This document shows, piece after piece, positions 1 to 7,580 of a stretch of DNA of 64,000 nt (position 1 is its first letter; each line of letters opens with the position of its first letter). Origin of the DNA: CAZCDS01 sp964497585 (GTDB lineage: Bacteria; Desulfobacterota; Desulfomonilia; Desulfomonilales; Desulfomonilaceae); contig CAZCDS010000030.1 in NCBI GenBank assembly GCA_964497585.1, positions 1 to 64,000 of the forward strand, read 5' to 3'. Both the position numbers and the translations under genes were made by a program. The notes under the pieces are model-generated. The model did not search any database. It was not told where the DNA came from and was given only the letters and a program-made list of their open reading frames with translations.

Positions 1-197
1 CAGCACCGTTCACGAGGCAACCCATAATGGTACCCATCAGCACGCAACTTGGTATAAGTCACATTGATCGCGCATTCGAGTCCCCACCCCGGACCTTTGA
101 CGGACAAGAACGTCGTGATCGCGCACCCTTATCGCTGGACAGCCGTCTTGCGTCAAAGGCTCGTTGGTCTTTTAAGAGTTTAGCGGTGTAATGGCTC

Positions 198-226
198 TTG
201 ACCTTTTCTCACTGACGGGCTATTTT
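198..226 (+). promoter_or_regulatory. Probable sigma-70 promoter of the regulator/selenoprotein operon
   Basis: A TTGACC -35 box (198-203), a 17-base spacer and a TATTTT -10 box (221-226) lie just upstream of the TetR gene. A second possible -10, TATAAT at 242-247, is too close to the ribosome binding site to be likely. The operator palindrome at 228-243 would cover the transcription start, which fits autorepression. Confidence 0.5.
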
Positions 227-227
227 G

Positions 228-243
228 TACCAAACGGTTGGTA
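228..243. promoter_or_regulatory. TetR-type operator palindrome
   Basis: TACCAAACGGTTGGTA has perfect six-base inverted arms (TACCAA/TTGGTA) around four bases. It sits between the -10 box and the start codon of the TetR-family gene. Size, symmetry and position are typical of an operator for a dimeric TetR repressor. Binding by the adjacent regulator is inferred. Confidence 0.6.
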
Positions 244-260
244 TAATCGAGGGAAACATC

Positions 261-845
261 GTGCCCACACCAAAGGGTGAAAAGACTCGTGCCACAGTGC
301 TCGCAGCAGCCAGGAAACTGATCAACGAGAAGGGTTTTTGCAGCACGAGCGTGAACGACATTATCGAGGCTACCGGCGTGAAGAAAGGGAATCTGTACTT
401 CCATTTCGCCGGTAAGGAAGATCTGGGCTTGGCCGTTCTCGAACAAGCGCACAAGGAGTTCATGGACTTTCTGTCGAAGAGCTTGGAGGGCGCAAGGCCC
501 CTGGAACGGGTATCAAACCTGCTCGATGCGGTATTGGAGAAGCAGCGGAAGACCAAGTTCGTCGGCGGTTGACTATTTGGAAATACCGCTCTGGAAGTGA
601 GCGACACGAATGACCGAATAGCTCAACTGATAAGAAAAGTCTTCCGGGATTGGACGAACCGCTTGGCCGGGGTCTTGCGTGAGGCCGAAGAGGCCGGAGA
701 ACTCAAAGTACACGCCCAACCGGAACTTCTGGCGAAGCACATCGTCGCCACTATAGAAGGCGCCATCATGATGTCGAGGCTCAGTAAGAACGGGGATCAC
801 CTTCGTGATTGCCTGAACTCGATTCGCATCTTGTTGGAAATATAA
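261..845 (+). CDS. TetR/AcrR-family (NemR-like) regulator with in-frame TGA, candidate selenoprotein
   Basis: A 194-residue TetR regulator if the TGA at 570-572 is read through as Sec104. The N-terminal half is a normal TetR helix-turn-helix domain (about 8-55, with GVKKGNLYFHFAGKEDL). The same frame continues after the TGA with LFGNTALEVSD and a complete effector domain ending at TAA 845, so there is no frameshift. In NemR-like relatives the TGA position is the Cys of the G-C-L-x-x-x-L-x-x-E motif; in E. coli NemR (from memory) this is the redox/electrophile-sensing Cys106. The GTG start at 261 has GAGGG seven bases upstream. A hairpin at 587-603 fits a bacterial SECIS. The gene is followed 90 bases later by another TGA-containing gene. 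The alternative is a nonsense mutation or a truncated 103-residue repressor. Confidence 0.7.
570..603 (+). promoter_or_regulatory. Candidate SECIS element of the TetR gene
   Basis: After TGA (570-572) there is a stem CGCTC (587-591), a seven-base loop TGGAAGT (592-598) and a stem GAGCG (599-603), perfectly paired. The TGA-to-loop distance is 19 bases and the second loop base is G. This agrees with the bacterial SECIS layout as I recall it: loop 16-37 bases from UGA, upper stem of at least 4 bp, G among the first two loop bases. A five-bp stem can also occur by chance. Confidence 0.5.
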
Positions 846-935
846 GCAAGGTAGGGAGTCCGCTTCACGGGGTGGGGGCTTCACTCACAAACGTTCGCTG
901 ACAGCCTGAATTTCCAGGCAGGAGGATGACGAAAC

Positions 936-2150
936 ATGGCAAGACTCGATCAGCTGCCAGAAACACTGCGGACCATCGTGGCGGGGCTTGAATGTCCGAC
1001 CTTTGAAACCAGTCCGTGGGTGAAGGGCCCACCGTTAAGCATGCGGAGGGTTGCGCTCATTTCGACCGCCGGTCTTCACCGCCGCGATGATCGACCTTTT
1101 CAAATCATGTCTGGTGAGTACCGAATTATTCCGGGAGAAACGGCCACGAGTAACCTGGTGATGAGTCATACCTCGACTAATTTTGACCGCACCGGGTTCC
1201 AACAGGACCTCAATCTCGTCTTTCCTTTAGACCGACTCCGCGATTTGTCGGAACGAGCCGTCATTGGCTCAGTGGCCGATTTTCACTACTCGTTCATGGG
1301 TGCGGCAGATCCGAGAACCATGGAATCGGCGGCACGCGATTTGGCGGTCGTACTCAAAAAGGATAACGTTAACGGTGTATTGCTCATACCGGTATGACCC
1401 TTTTGTACACGTGCCGTTGGCGCGCTCGGTCATTTCTTCGAGGAAGAGGGGGTCGCTACCACTCAGATCAGCCTGATTCGGGAGCACAGTGAAAAAATAG
1501 TACCTCCCAGAGCCCTGTGGGTTCCCTTTGAGCTGGGTCGCCCTCTGGGAGTTCCCAATGATGCAGAGTTTCAGACAAAAGTATTAGTGGCGGCACTGCA
1601 ACTTCTGGAGTCTCCTTCGGGCCCTATACTGAGCGACTTTCCCGAAGAACCTCCGCCGAGTGACTACTCCATGACGGGATGGTCGTGCCCGATCAATCTG
1701 TCGGACGAGTCCCCGGATCCTACCGACAAGCAAAAACTTCGCGCGGCATTCAAACGAGAGATTAACAGAATGCAGTCCTGGTACGACCTCGCTCTCAAAC
1801 GCCGCGGGCGGACGACGTTCGGTTTGAGCGGGCTGGCTCCTGAAGCGGTCGCTGACTTTATCGGCGGATTCCTGGACGGTGCTATCCCGGAAAACCCCAG
1901 AGAAGATCTCCCTCTCGCTTTCGCTTTGAAACTGGCTGTGGATGATCTCAAGAGTTATTACTTCGAGGCAGCCGAGGGTGAGCCCGGAGAGTCAACCCCC
2001 GGAAGTGCCGAACTTTCAGACTGGTTTTGGAAGCAAACAGTGGCTGCGCGTGTCTTGCGAGCCGTGAAGGAGTCTTGTCAAAGCAGCGATGACCAAATGC
2101 TGCAGATCACCGGAACAAGACTCATTATTCCCGTCGACCAATCGCAATGA
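936..2150 (+). CDS. GrdB/PrdB-type selenoprotein B family protein with Sec154
   Basis: A 404-residue protein read through TGA 1395-1397. Residues 1-153 and 155-404 are both open in the same frame and together match the glycine/sarcosine/betaine/D-proline reductase selenoprotein B family. Before the TGA stand STAGLHRRDDRPF, SHTSTNFDRTGFQQD and GVLLIPV; after it stand PFCTR and PPRALWVPFELGRPLG. The redox motif is therefore Sec154-Pro-Phe-Cys157, comparable to the Sec-x-x-Cys site of GrdB. The C-terminal part (about 235-404) is an extra region I do not recognise. AGGAGG (920-925) precedes the ATG, and a GCCTG/CAGGC hairpin (904-919) abuts it. The protein is probably cytoplasmic. No other glycine or proline reductase subunit is nearby, so the substrate is unknown. 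It is likely co-transcribed with the TetR gene. Confidence 0.85.
1395..1424 (+). promoter_or_regulatory. Candidate SECIS element of the selenoprotein B family gene
   Basis: Eighteen bases after TGA 1395-1397 is a three-base loop GTT (1416-1418) closed by a six-pair stem, 1410-1415 with 1419-1424 (CGTGCC/GGCGCG, including one G-U pair). The first loop base is G. Spacing and shape fit the bacterial SECIS layout. Confidence 0.5.
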
Positions 2151-2249
2151 GAGGATCTGAAAGGGCCAGAGCCAGAATCCCCATGGCCTCACTGACAAGT
2201 TAGGAGTCGGATTCCTGGATTTCTGCCGCCAGTATGGGACGTAATCGTC

Positions 2250-3113
2250 ATGAATGGTCAATCTTGTCGGAGCGTCGGTCTGTCGTGCGGAATTTCGATC
2301 TGTGCTCTCATTGCGTTTACCGCTGTGGAATCCAGAGAAGTGGCCCCCGAGAGCACAGGCTTTCGTTACAACATTTACGGTGAATTGCTGAAAACGTATA
2401 TCGACGATCAAGGAATGGTGAATTACAGGGGCTTGAAAGCGAATCGCAAGCCTCTCGACGAATTCACTCAGTCCATGGCGCGCTTTGTTCCGAAGATCTA
2501 TGACGCTTGGGCCAACACGGAAAAAATAGCATTCTGGATCAACGCGTATAACGCCTTGACTCTTAAGGCAATCGTAGATCAATATCCCATCAAGCCCTCG
2601 TTTTTCAAATCGTTTGTCTATCCCGCCAACAGTATCCGGCAAATTCCCGGAGTCTGGGATAAGATCACGTTCTCGGTGCTGGGAAGGCAGATCACCGTGG
2701 ACGGGATCGAACACCAGATCCTGCGGGCCAAATTCAACGAACCCAGGATTCACATGGCACTGGTCTGCGCTGCGATGGGCTGTCCTCCGTTGAGAAACGA
2801 ACCATGTATCGGGGGAAAGCTGAATGTTCAACTCGGTGACCAGTCGTTCAAATACTTGAAAAATCCGGGAAAATTCAGAACTTATCGCACCCATGACAAA
2901 GTTTACCTGTCTCCGATTCTCGACTGGTTCGACCAGGATTTCGTGTGGACCTATGGCACTGATAAGGGTTTTGTAGGGTTTTCAGATAAGGAAGACGCTG
3001 TGCTCAATTTCATAAGCCGTCATATAGAGCCTGCTGAAAAGGTTTACCTCATGAAAGGAAGCTTCTCCATCGAGTCTTTGAAGTACCACGGGTCCTTGAA
3101 CGAAAAGCGGTAA
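2250..3113 (+). CDS. DUF547 domain protein, probably exported
   Basis: 287 residues. The N terminus has a hydrophobic stretch (about 11-26) that may be a signal peptide or anchor. The DUF547 core is clear: FWINAYNALT (95-104), His155 in DGIEHQILR, and the ALVCAAMGCPPLR segment (170-182) with two cysteines. DUF547 proteins are transglutaminase-fold-like and of unknown function, with Cys/His residues conserved. The gene is 99 bases after the selenoprotein gene on the same strand and precedes the TVP38-flavoprotein fusion. I recall this trio with ArsS in other genomes, which suggests a role in the same arsenic or redox pathway, but this is inference. The ribosome binding site is weak (GGGA). Confidence 0.8.
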   Translation: MNGQSCRSVGLSCGISICALIAFTAVESREVAPESTGFRYNIYGELLKTYIDDQGMVNYRGLKANRKPLDEFTQSMARFVPKIYDAWANTEKIAFWINAYNALTLKAIVDQYPIKPSFFKSFVYPANSIRQIPGVWDKITFSVLGRQITVDGIEHQILRAKFNEPRIHMALVCAAMGCPPLRNEPCIGGKLNVQLGDQSFKYLKNPGKFRTYRTHDKVYLSPILDWFDQDFVWTYGTDKGFVGFSDKEDAVLNFISRHIEPAEKVYLMKGSFSIESLKYHGSLNEKR

Positions 3114-3459
3114 TCACCGTGATCCCAATGAGGTAGCCTATTAAGCGAGTGCCCTGAGTCGCTGGGAGGGAATTCACCGTGTAAGAATTTCGTCCCTCAG
3201 TCGACCAACCATCAGGTCGAAAGAATTCACCAGGATGGCTTGTGCCAACGTTTGACTTGGGAAACGGCCTAGGAAATAGGCCGACAGAGAACAGCGTAGA
3301 GAGCGCCCTGTTCAATGAGCCCGCTAAGAAAACGTCCAAGGTGTACGGGCAAGCGTAGTGACCGGATCCTTCAGGGCACATCTGAAGAGGTCCAAGTGAT
3401 ACGGCCACGGACTGTCGGCACGAATTTGGAGGGCTCGGGCTGTCATGAAGGGGGATAGG
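3114..3459 (+). other. Intergenic region with several stem-loops
   Basis: 346 bases between DUF547 and the TVP38 fusion with no convincing reading frame. It holds a long imperfect hairpin, GAGGGA-x-ATTC pairing with GAAT-x-TCCCTC (about 3165-3197), and a perfect CGGCCTA/TAGGCCG hairpin with a GGAAA loop (3265-3283). The phrase GAATTCACC occurs twice. I do not recognise a known RNA family; it could be a structured leader or small RNA. Confidence 0.35.
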
Positions 3460-5760
3460 ATGAATCATACAGCCGACCAAACAGGAAAACCGTCGGGGAA
3501 AAGTCCCGCGAAGGACTTTGCCCGAATAATCGTCATAGTAATCATAGCGATCGTTTTGGTGGCGTGCCTGCTAATCCTACCGGTGAAGCAATACCTGACC
3601 GCAGGTCTTGAGTGGACGCAGGGTCTCGGCGTTTGGGGACCGTTGTTTGTCGCAGGCTTCTACGTCCTTGCAGCGATTCTTTTTCTTCCCGGATCGGTTC
3701 TCACCCTGGGCGCCGGTTTTTTGTTCGGAGTTCCCATAGGAGTCCTCACTGTTTGGGTGGGAGCAAACTTGGGAGCCTTTGCCGCATTTTTGATCGGCAG
3801 GACAGTTGCGCGGGATTGGGTGGCTGAAAAGGTGAGTGGAAACCGAAAGTTCGCTGCAATCGATGAGGCCGTCGGCAAGGAAGGGTTTAAGATAGTTTTG
3901 CTGCTGAGACTGAGCCCGGTTTTTCCGTTCAATCTCTTGAACTACGCCCTGGGGCTCACGAAAGTCTCTTTCATGAACTATGCAGCGGCCTCACTCATCG
4001 GGATGCTCCCCGGAACACTGATGTACATATATTTTGGATCTGCCGCACGATCGCTTGCAGATGCGGCCGCCGGACAGCTCGAAAGTGGCTTGGCCGGCCG
4101 CATCTTCTTCTGGGTCGGACTCGTTGCGACGGTGGTTGTAACGGTCTTGATAACACGCATTGCCCGCCGAAGCTTGAAAGAAGCTGAGATGTTTGCAGCG
4201 GATGAATCTCAGGGCCAAAGCGCTCTGACTGCGCCTCCTTTTAGCGAGAAGGTCGAGATAGCTCCCGACGACGCTTACAACCGGGAACTTGTTTCTAACG
4301 TGCATCCGCTTGAATGGGTCAATCCCGAACCCGGCAAACGCTACAACCTGGTAGTCCTTGGAGCGGGAACCGCTGGGCTGGTCACTGCGGCAGGCGCAGC
4401 CGGACTTGGCGCAAAGGTCGCTCTAGTAGAACGACATCTTATGGGAGGCGATTGCCTGAATTATGGATGCGTTCCATCCAAGGCCATTATTCGGTCGTCG
4501 AGAGCGTACGCGGAGATCCGGGACTCTCAAAACTACGGAATTGAGGTGGACGGACAAGTAACTATTGATTTTTCTGCGGTGATGGAACGCGTGAGAAAAC
4601 TCAGGGCAGAGATCAGTCACCATGATTCCGCGAAACGCTTCAAGGACCTTGGGGTGGATGTTTTCCTGGGAAATGCGAGATTTACCGGCCCCAAAACCGT
4701 CGAGGTCGGCGGCAAGTCTTTGCGCTTCAAGAAGGCGGTCATAGCCACGGGTGCCAGGGCTGTTCATCCTGCAATCAGAGGTCTATCCGATGCCGGCTTT
4801 CTTACCAATGAGACGGTCTTTTCCTTGACCGAGAGACCTTCGCGCCTTGCTGTCATTGGAGGCGGTCCCATAGGTTGCGAAATGGCGCAGGCGTTTCACA
4901 GACTGGGTAGTCATGTGATTCTTTTCCACAAGAATGATCACATACTCGATCGCGAAGATGGCGACGCTGCGGAAATCATTCAAAACCGGTTCGTCAGAGA
5001 AGGGGTACGGTTGATCCTCAAGAGTGACCTGAAAGAGATCCAGGTCGTGGATGGGGAAAAGATTATCCATTTCGAGGTGGGTGGAAAGCCGGACCGCATT
5101 ACAGTAGACGAAATCCTCGTGGGGGCCGGTCGGGCGCCGAATGTCGAATATCTCAACCTGGAGGCCGCCGGCGTGCAATATGACACGCGACAAGGGGTTG
5201 TCGTGGATGACTACCTACGGACCACGAACCGCGCCATTTTTGCGGCCGGTGACGTGGCCATGAAATACAAATTCACACACACTGCAGATGCCGCTGCTCG
5301 CATCGTCATTCAAAACGCCCTTTTCAAGGGATCAAAGAAGCTCAGTGCTCTCGCCGTACCGTGGTGCACGTACACCGATCCGGAAATCGCACATGTCGGA
5401 ATGTATGAGAGAGATGCGGCAAAACAGGGCATAGCGGTCGACACGTTCGTCCGGAGTCTTGCGGAAGTCGACAGGGCTATACTTGACGGTGAGGACCAAG
5501 GTTTCGTCAAAATTCACGTGAAAAAGGGAACGGACCAGATCCTCGGAGCAACCATCGTGGCTGCTCACGCCGGCGAAATGATAAGTGAACTGACGCTGGC
5601 CATGGTGGGCAAGGTCGGGCTCGGGACGATTTCCGGCGTCATCCATCCCTACCCGACTCAAGCCGAAGCAATCAAACAGGCCGCAGACGCGTACAATCGC
5701 ATGCGGTTAACCCCATTCTTGAAGAAGCTCTTTGAGAAATGGCTATCCTGGACTCGTTGA
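3460..5760 (+). CDS. TVP38/DedA-like membrane domain fused to a pyridine nucleotide-disulfide oxidoreductase
   Basis: 766 residues from ATG 3460, chosen over ATG 3445 because AGGGGGA lies just upstream. Residues about 20-235 form a TVP38/TMEM64 (SNARE-associated, DedA-like) membrane domain with hydrophobic segments and the motif LRLSPVFPFNLLNYALG. A linker (about 240-290) leads to a complete FAD/NAD(P) disulfide oxidoreductase: FAD motif GAGTAG (about 302-307), redox pair Cys332/Cys337 in GGDCLNYGCVPSK, NAD motif GGGPIGCE, second FAD motif AAGDVA, and a C-terminal dimer-interface HPYPTQAE. It resembles mercuric reductase and lipoamide dehydrogenase but lacks the C-terminal Cys pair and the N-terminal metal-binding domain of MerA, so the substrate is unknown. 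The fusion places a thiol-disulfide enzyme at the membrane. The AhpD-like gene and arsS follow closely. Confidence 0.88.
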   Translation: MNHTADQTGKPSGKSPAKDFARIIVIVIIAIVLVACLLILPVKQYLTAGLEWTQGLGVWGPLFVAGFYVLAAILFLPGSVLTLGAGFLFGVPIGVLTVWVGANLGAFAAFLIGRTVARDWVAEKVSGNRKFAAIDEAVGKEGFKIVLLLRLSPVFPFNLLNYALGLTKVSFMNYAAASLIGMLPGTLMYIYFGSAARSLADAAAGQLESGLAGRIFFWVGLVATVVVTVLITRIARRSLKEAEMFAADESQGQSALTAPPFSEKVEIAPDDAYNRELVSNVHPLEWVNPEPGKRYNLVVLGAGTAGLVTAAGAAGLGAKVALVERHLMGGDCLNYGCVPSKAIIRSSRAYAEIRDSQNYGIEVDGQVTIDFSAVMERVRKLRAEISHHDSAKRFKDLGVDVFLGNARFTGPKTVEVGGKSLRFKKAVIATGARAVHPAIRGLSDAGFLTNETVFSLTERPSRLAVIGGGPIGCEMAQAFHRLGSHVILFHKNDHILDREDGDAAEIIQNRFVREGVRLILKSDLKEIQVVDGEKIIHFEVGGKPDRITVDEILVGAGRAPNVEYLNLEAAGVQYDTRQGVVVDDYLRTTNRAIFAAGDVAMKYKFTHTADAAARIVIQNALFKGSKKLSALAVPWCTYTDPEIAHVGMYERDAAKQGIAVDTFVRSLAEVDRAILDGEDQGFVKIHVKKGTDQILGATIVAAHAGEMISELTLAMVGKVGLGTISGVIHPYPTQAEAIKQAADAYNRMRLTPFLKKLFEKWLSWTR

Positions 5761-5798
5761 GGCGAGATCATACGTTCGATACTGTGAGGAGGAGATTC

Positions 5799-6131
5799 AT
5801 GGACATTTATTATGACCCCAAAGACCTCCCGAAATTCGTCGATGTGGGCGAAGAGGCCCCCGACCTGGCGGCGAAGTTCTTCGATTACTACGCAGCGGTG
5901 TTTGCCGAAGGAGATCTCACCGAGAGAGAGAAGGCTTTGATTGCTCTGGCCGTGGCGCATGCGATTCAATGTCCGTACTGTATCGACGCCTATACCCAGT
6001 CCTGTCTGGAAAAGGGAGCCAGCCTCGGCGAAATGACCGAAGCTGTCCATGTCACGACCGCGATTAGAGGAGGTGCCTCCCTTGTTCACGCTACCCAGAT
6101 GAGAAAGATCGCCAAGAGGCTTTCCATGTGA
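5799..6131 (+). CDS. AhpD/CMD-like protein associated with arsenosugar biosynthesis
   Basis: 110 residues. ATG 5799 is preferred over ATG 5739 because AGGAGGAG (5786-5793) precedes it and the family begins with the YYDPKDL motif. It is a carboxymuconolactone decarboxylase/alkylhydroperoxidase-fold protein with the redox motif Cys58-Pro-Tyr-Cys61 in AHAIQCPYCIDAYTQ. It matches the small peroxidase-like family encoded next to arsS. Relatives may have Sec in this motif; here both positions are Cys codons. It is 38 bases downstream of the flavoprotein fusion and 15 bases upstream of arsS, so co-transcription and possibly co-translation are likely. A thiol redox partner role is inferred. Confidence 0.85.
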   Translation: MDIYYDPKDLPKFVDVGEEAPDLAAKFFDYYAAVFAEGDLTEREKALIALAVAHAIQCPYCIDAYTQSCLEKGASLGEMTEAVHVTTAIRGGASLVHATQMRKIAKRLSM

Positions 6132-6146
6132 GCCGCGGAGGGTGTT

Positions 6147-7175
6147 ATGGCTCGGGAACTGACGTCGGCTGAGAAGGTGTTAAACGTTGACAGGCCCACA
6201 AACAGAGGGGTGGAGCCTTTTGCAGAATGTTTGGCCAGGCACGGACTTGAATTGAAGAGAGGTCAGACCAATACACTGCAAATTAACGTCGGATTGGTAT
6301 GCAACCAGGCATGCCGACATTGTCATCTGGAAGCCGGTCCCGACCGCTCGGAAATGATGGGAAGAAAAACCATTGAAGAGGTTGTGGATTACGCCAAAAG
6401 GGCACGCTTCCCGGTGGTGGACATAACCGGGGGCGCGCCTGAAATGAACCCTAACCTGGGCTATCTCATTGAGACCATAGCTCCCGTGGCTCCAAGGCTG
6501 ATGCTGCGGGCAAATCTCACTGCTTTGGCCCAAGAGAACACGGACTATTTGCTGGGCTTGTGCACGGTTTACCGGGTGGTCATCGTGGCGTCGTTTCCTT
6601 CCATGAGTGCTTCTCAGACTGACTCTCAAAGGGGCAAGGGCGTACTGGAAAAGAGTCTCACCGTCTTAAAGAAGCTCAATGGGTTGGGCTACGGGATGGA
6701 CGGAACCGGTCTGGAACTCAATCTTGTTTCAAATCCCACGGGAGCATTTCTTCCAGCATCGCAGTCGCAGGCGGAAAAAAGGTTCAAGAGGGACCTTGAA
6801 CGAAAATGGGGGCTTTTCTTCAACAACTTATTCATGTTTGCGAACGTGCCATTGGGAAGGTTCCTCACTTGGCTCAAAGGCTCGGGAAACCTCGATTCAT
6901 ATATGCAAAAACTCTCTGCGAGCTTCAACCCGTGTACGGTTGAGGGTTTGATGTGTCGGACGTTCGTATCAGTGAATTGGGACGGTTATCTGTACGACTG
7001 CGACTTCAACCTTGCCAGGGGAGTCTATATAATTGGTGGCAAGCGACATGTCTCGGAGATGGAAAGCTTGCCGGCGCCTGGCTCACGGATTCCTACAGGC
7101 AATCATTGCTATGCTTGCACGGCCGGATCGGGATTTACCTGAGGCGGGTCCATTAGGACCCGGGAGGTCAGGTGA
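6147..7175 (+). CDS. arsS: Arsenosugar biosynthesis radical SAM selenoprotein ArsS (Sec332)
   Basis: 342 residues when TGA 7140-7142 is read as Sec332; the true stop is TGA 7173-7175. The radical SAM cluster motif is Cys52-x3-Cys56-x2-Cys59 in CNQACRHCHLEAGPDR. The C-terminal DUF3641-type region carries GLMCRTFVSVNWDGYLYDCDFN and HCYACTAGSGFT, after which relatives have Cys-Gly-Gly; here it is U-GGSIRTREVR. Sec at this position is known for part of this family (rSAM/SeCys proteins). ArsS is a radical SAM enzyme of arsenosugar biosynthesis, thought to act on dimethylarsinate produced by ArsM; no arsM is in this window. GGAGGG precedes the ATG. A plain stop would remove only 11 residues, including the conserved Cys/Sec. 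Confidence 0.88.
7140..7169 (+). promoter_or_regulatory. Candidate SECIS region of arsS
   Basis: Two mutually exclusive hairpins follow TGA 7140-7142. The strong one is CGGGTCC (7145-7151), loop ATTA, GGACCCG (7156-7162), but its loop is only nine bases from TGA and has no G. The second is GACC (7157-7160), loop CGGGA, GGTC (7166-7169), with 18-base spacing and G at loop position two, which fits the SECIS rule better although it is weaker. Confidence 0.4.
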
Positions 7176-7580
7176 TCAGATCCGTATGTAAGAGAGGAGC
7201 CGGATTGCTCGACATGAACACCGAAACAAAGGAACCGTCCATCAGACACGCCTTCTCGGCTCGAGGCACAAGTCTAATTGTCGCTGACGCTCAAGAATAA
7301 TGGTCGGACAGCACGATGGCCCGGCAGGCTGCTCTTTCATTGACCACTCTGCTCGCGTTCGATATTTTGTGATAGAATGAAAGGAGTCTCGGGAATTCAG
7401 TGCCCACTGCGTTGACCGCCTGGGAATCAGACCATGGTCAGGCAGGGTTCGTCGCAAAGGCAATTTTGTCATCAAGCAATCAACAAAACCCGTGAACCTC
7501 TGTCCCATGCGTATAGTGATACTCGAACCGTTTCCGAAACTCCGATTGCCCTCAGTCATGGCGCAGGTAGGGAGTTGATC
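7176..7580 (+). other. Intergenic region with probable promoter of the sigma factor gene
   Basis: About 400 bases without a supported gene. TTGACC (7340-7345), 17 bases and TATTTT (7363-7368) form a sigma-70-like promoter with the same hexamers as the TetR promoter. The rest shows no recognisable structure. Confidence 0.4.

Noticed and set aside
570..572. TGA as a simple stop giving a 103-residue TetR protein
   Set aside because: Conserved TetR sequence continues immediately in frame, and two more genes in the neighbourhood show the same Cys-to-TGA pattern. A mutation cannot be fully excluded.
3460..5760. Mercuric reductase (merA)
   Set aside because: The protein has the general disulfide oxidoreductase motifs but neither the N-terminal metal-binding domain nor the C-terminal Cys pair needed for Hg(II).
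7173..7175. Second TGA in the arsS frame as another Sec codon
   Set aside because: The sequence after it has no similarity to ArsS, and family members end near this point.
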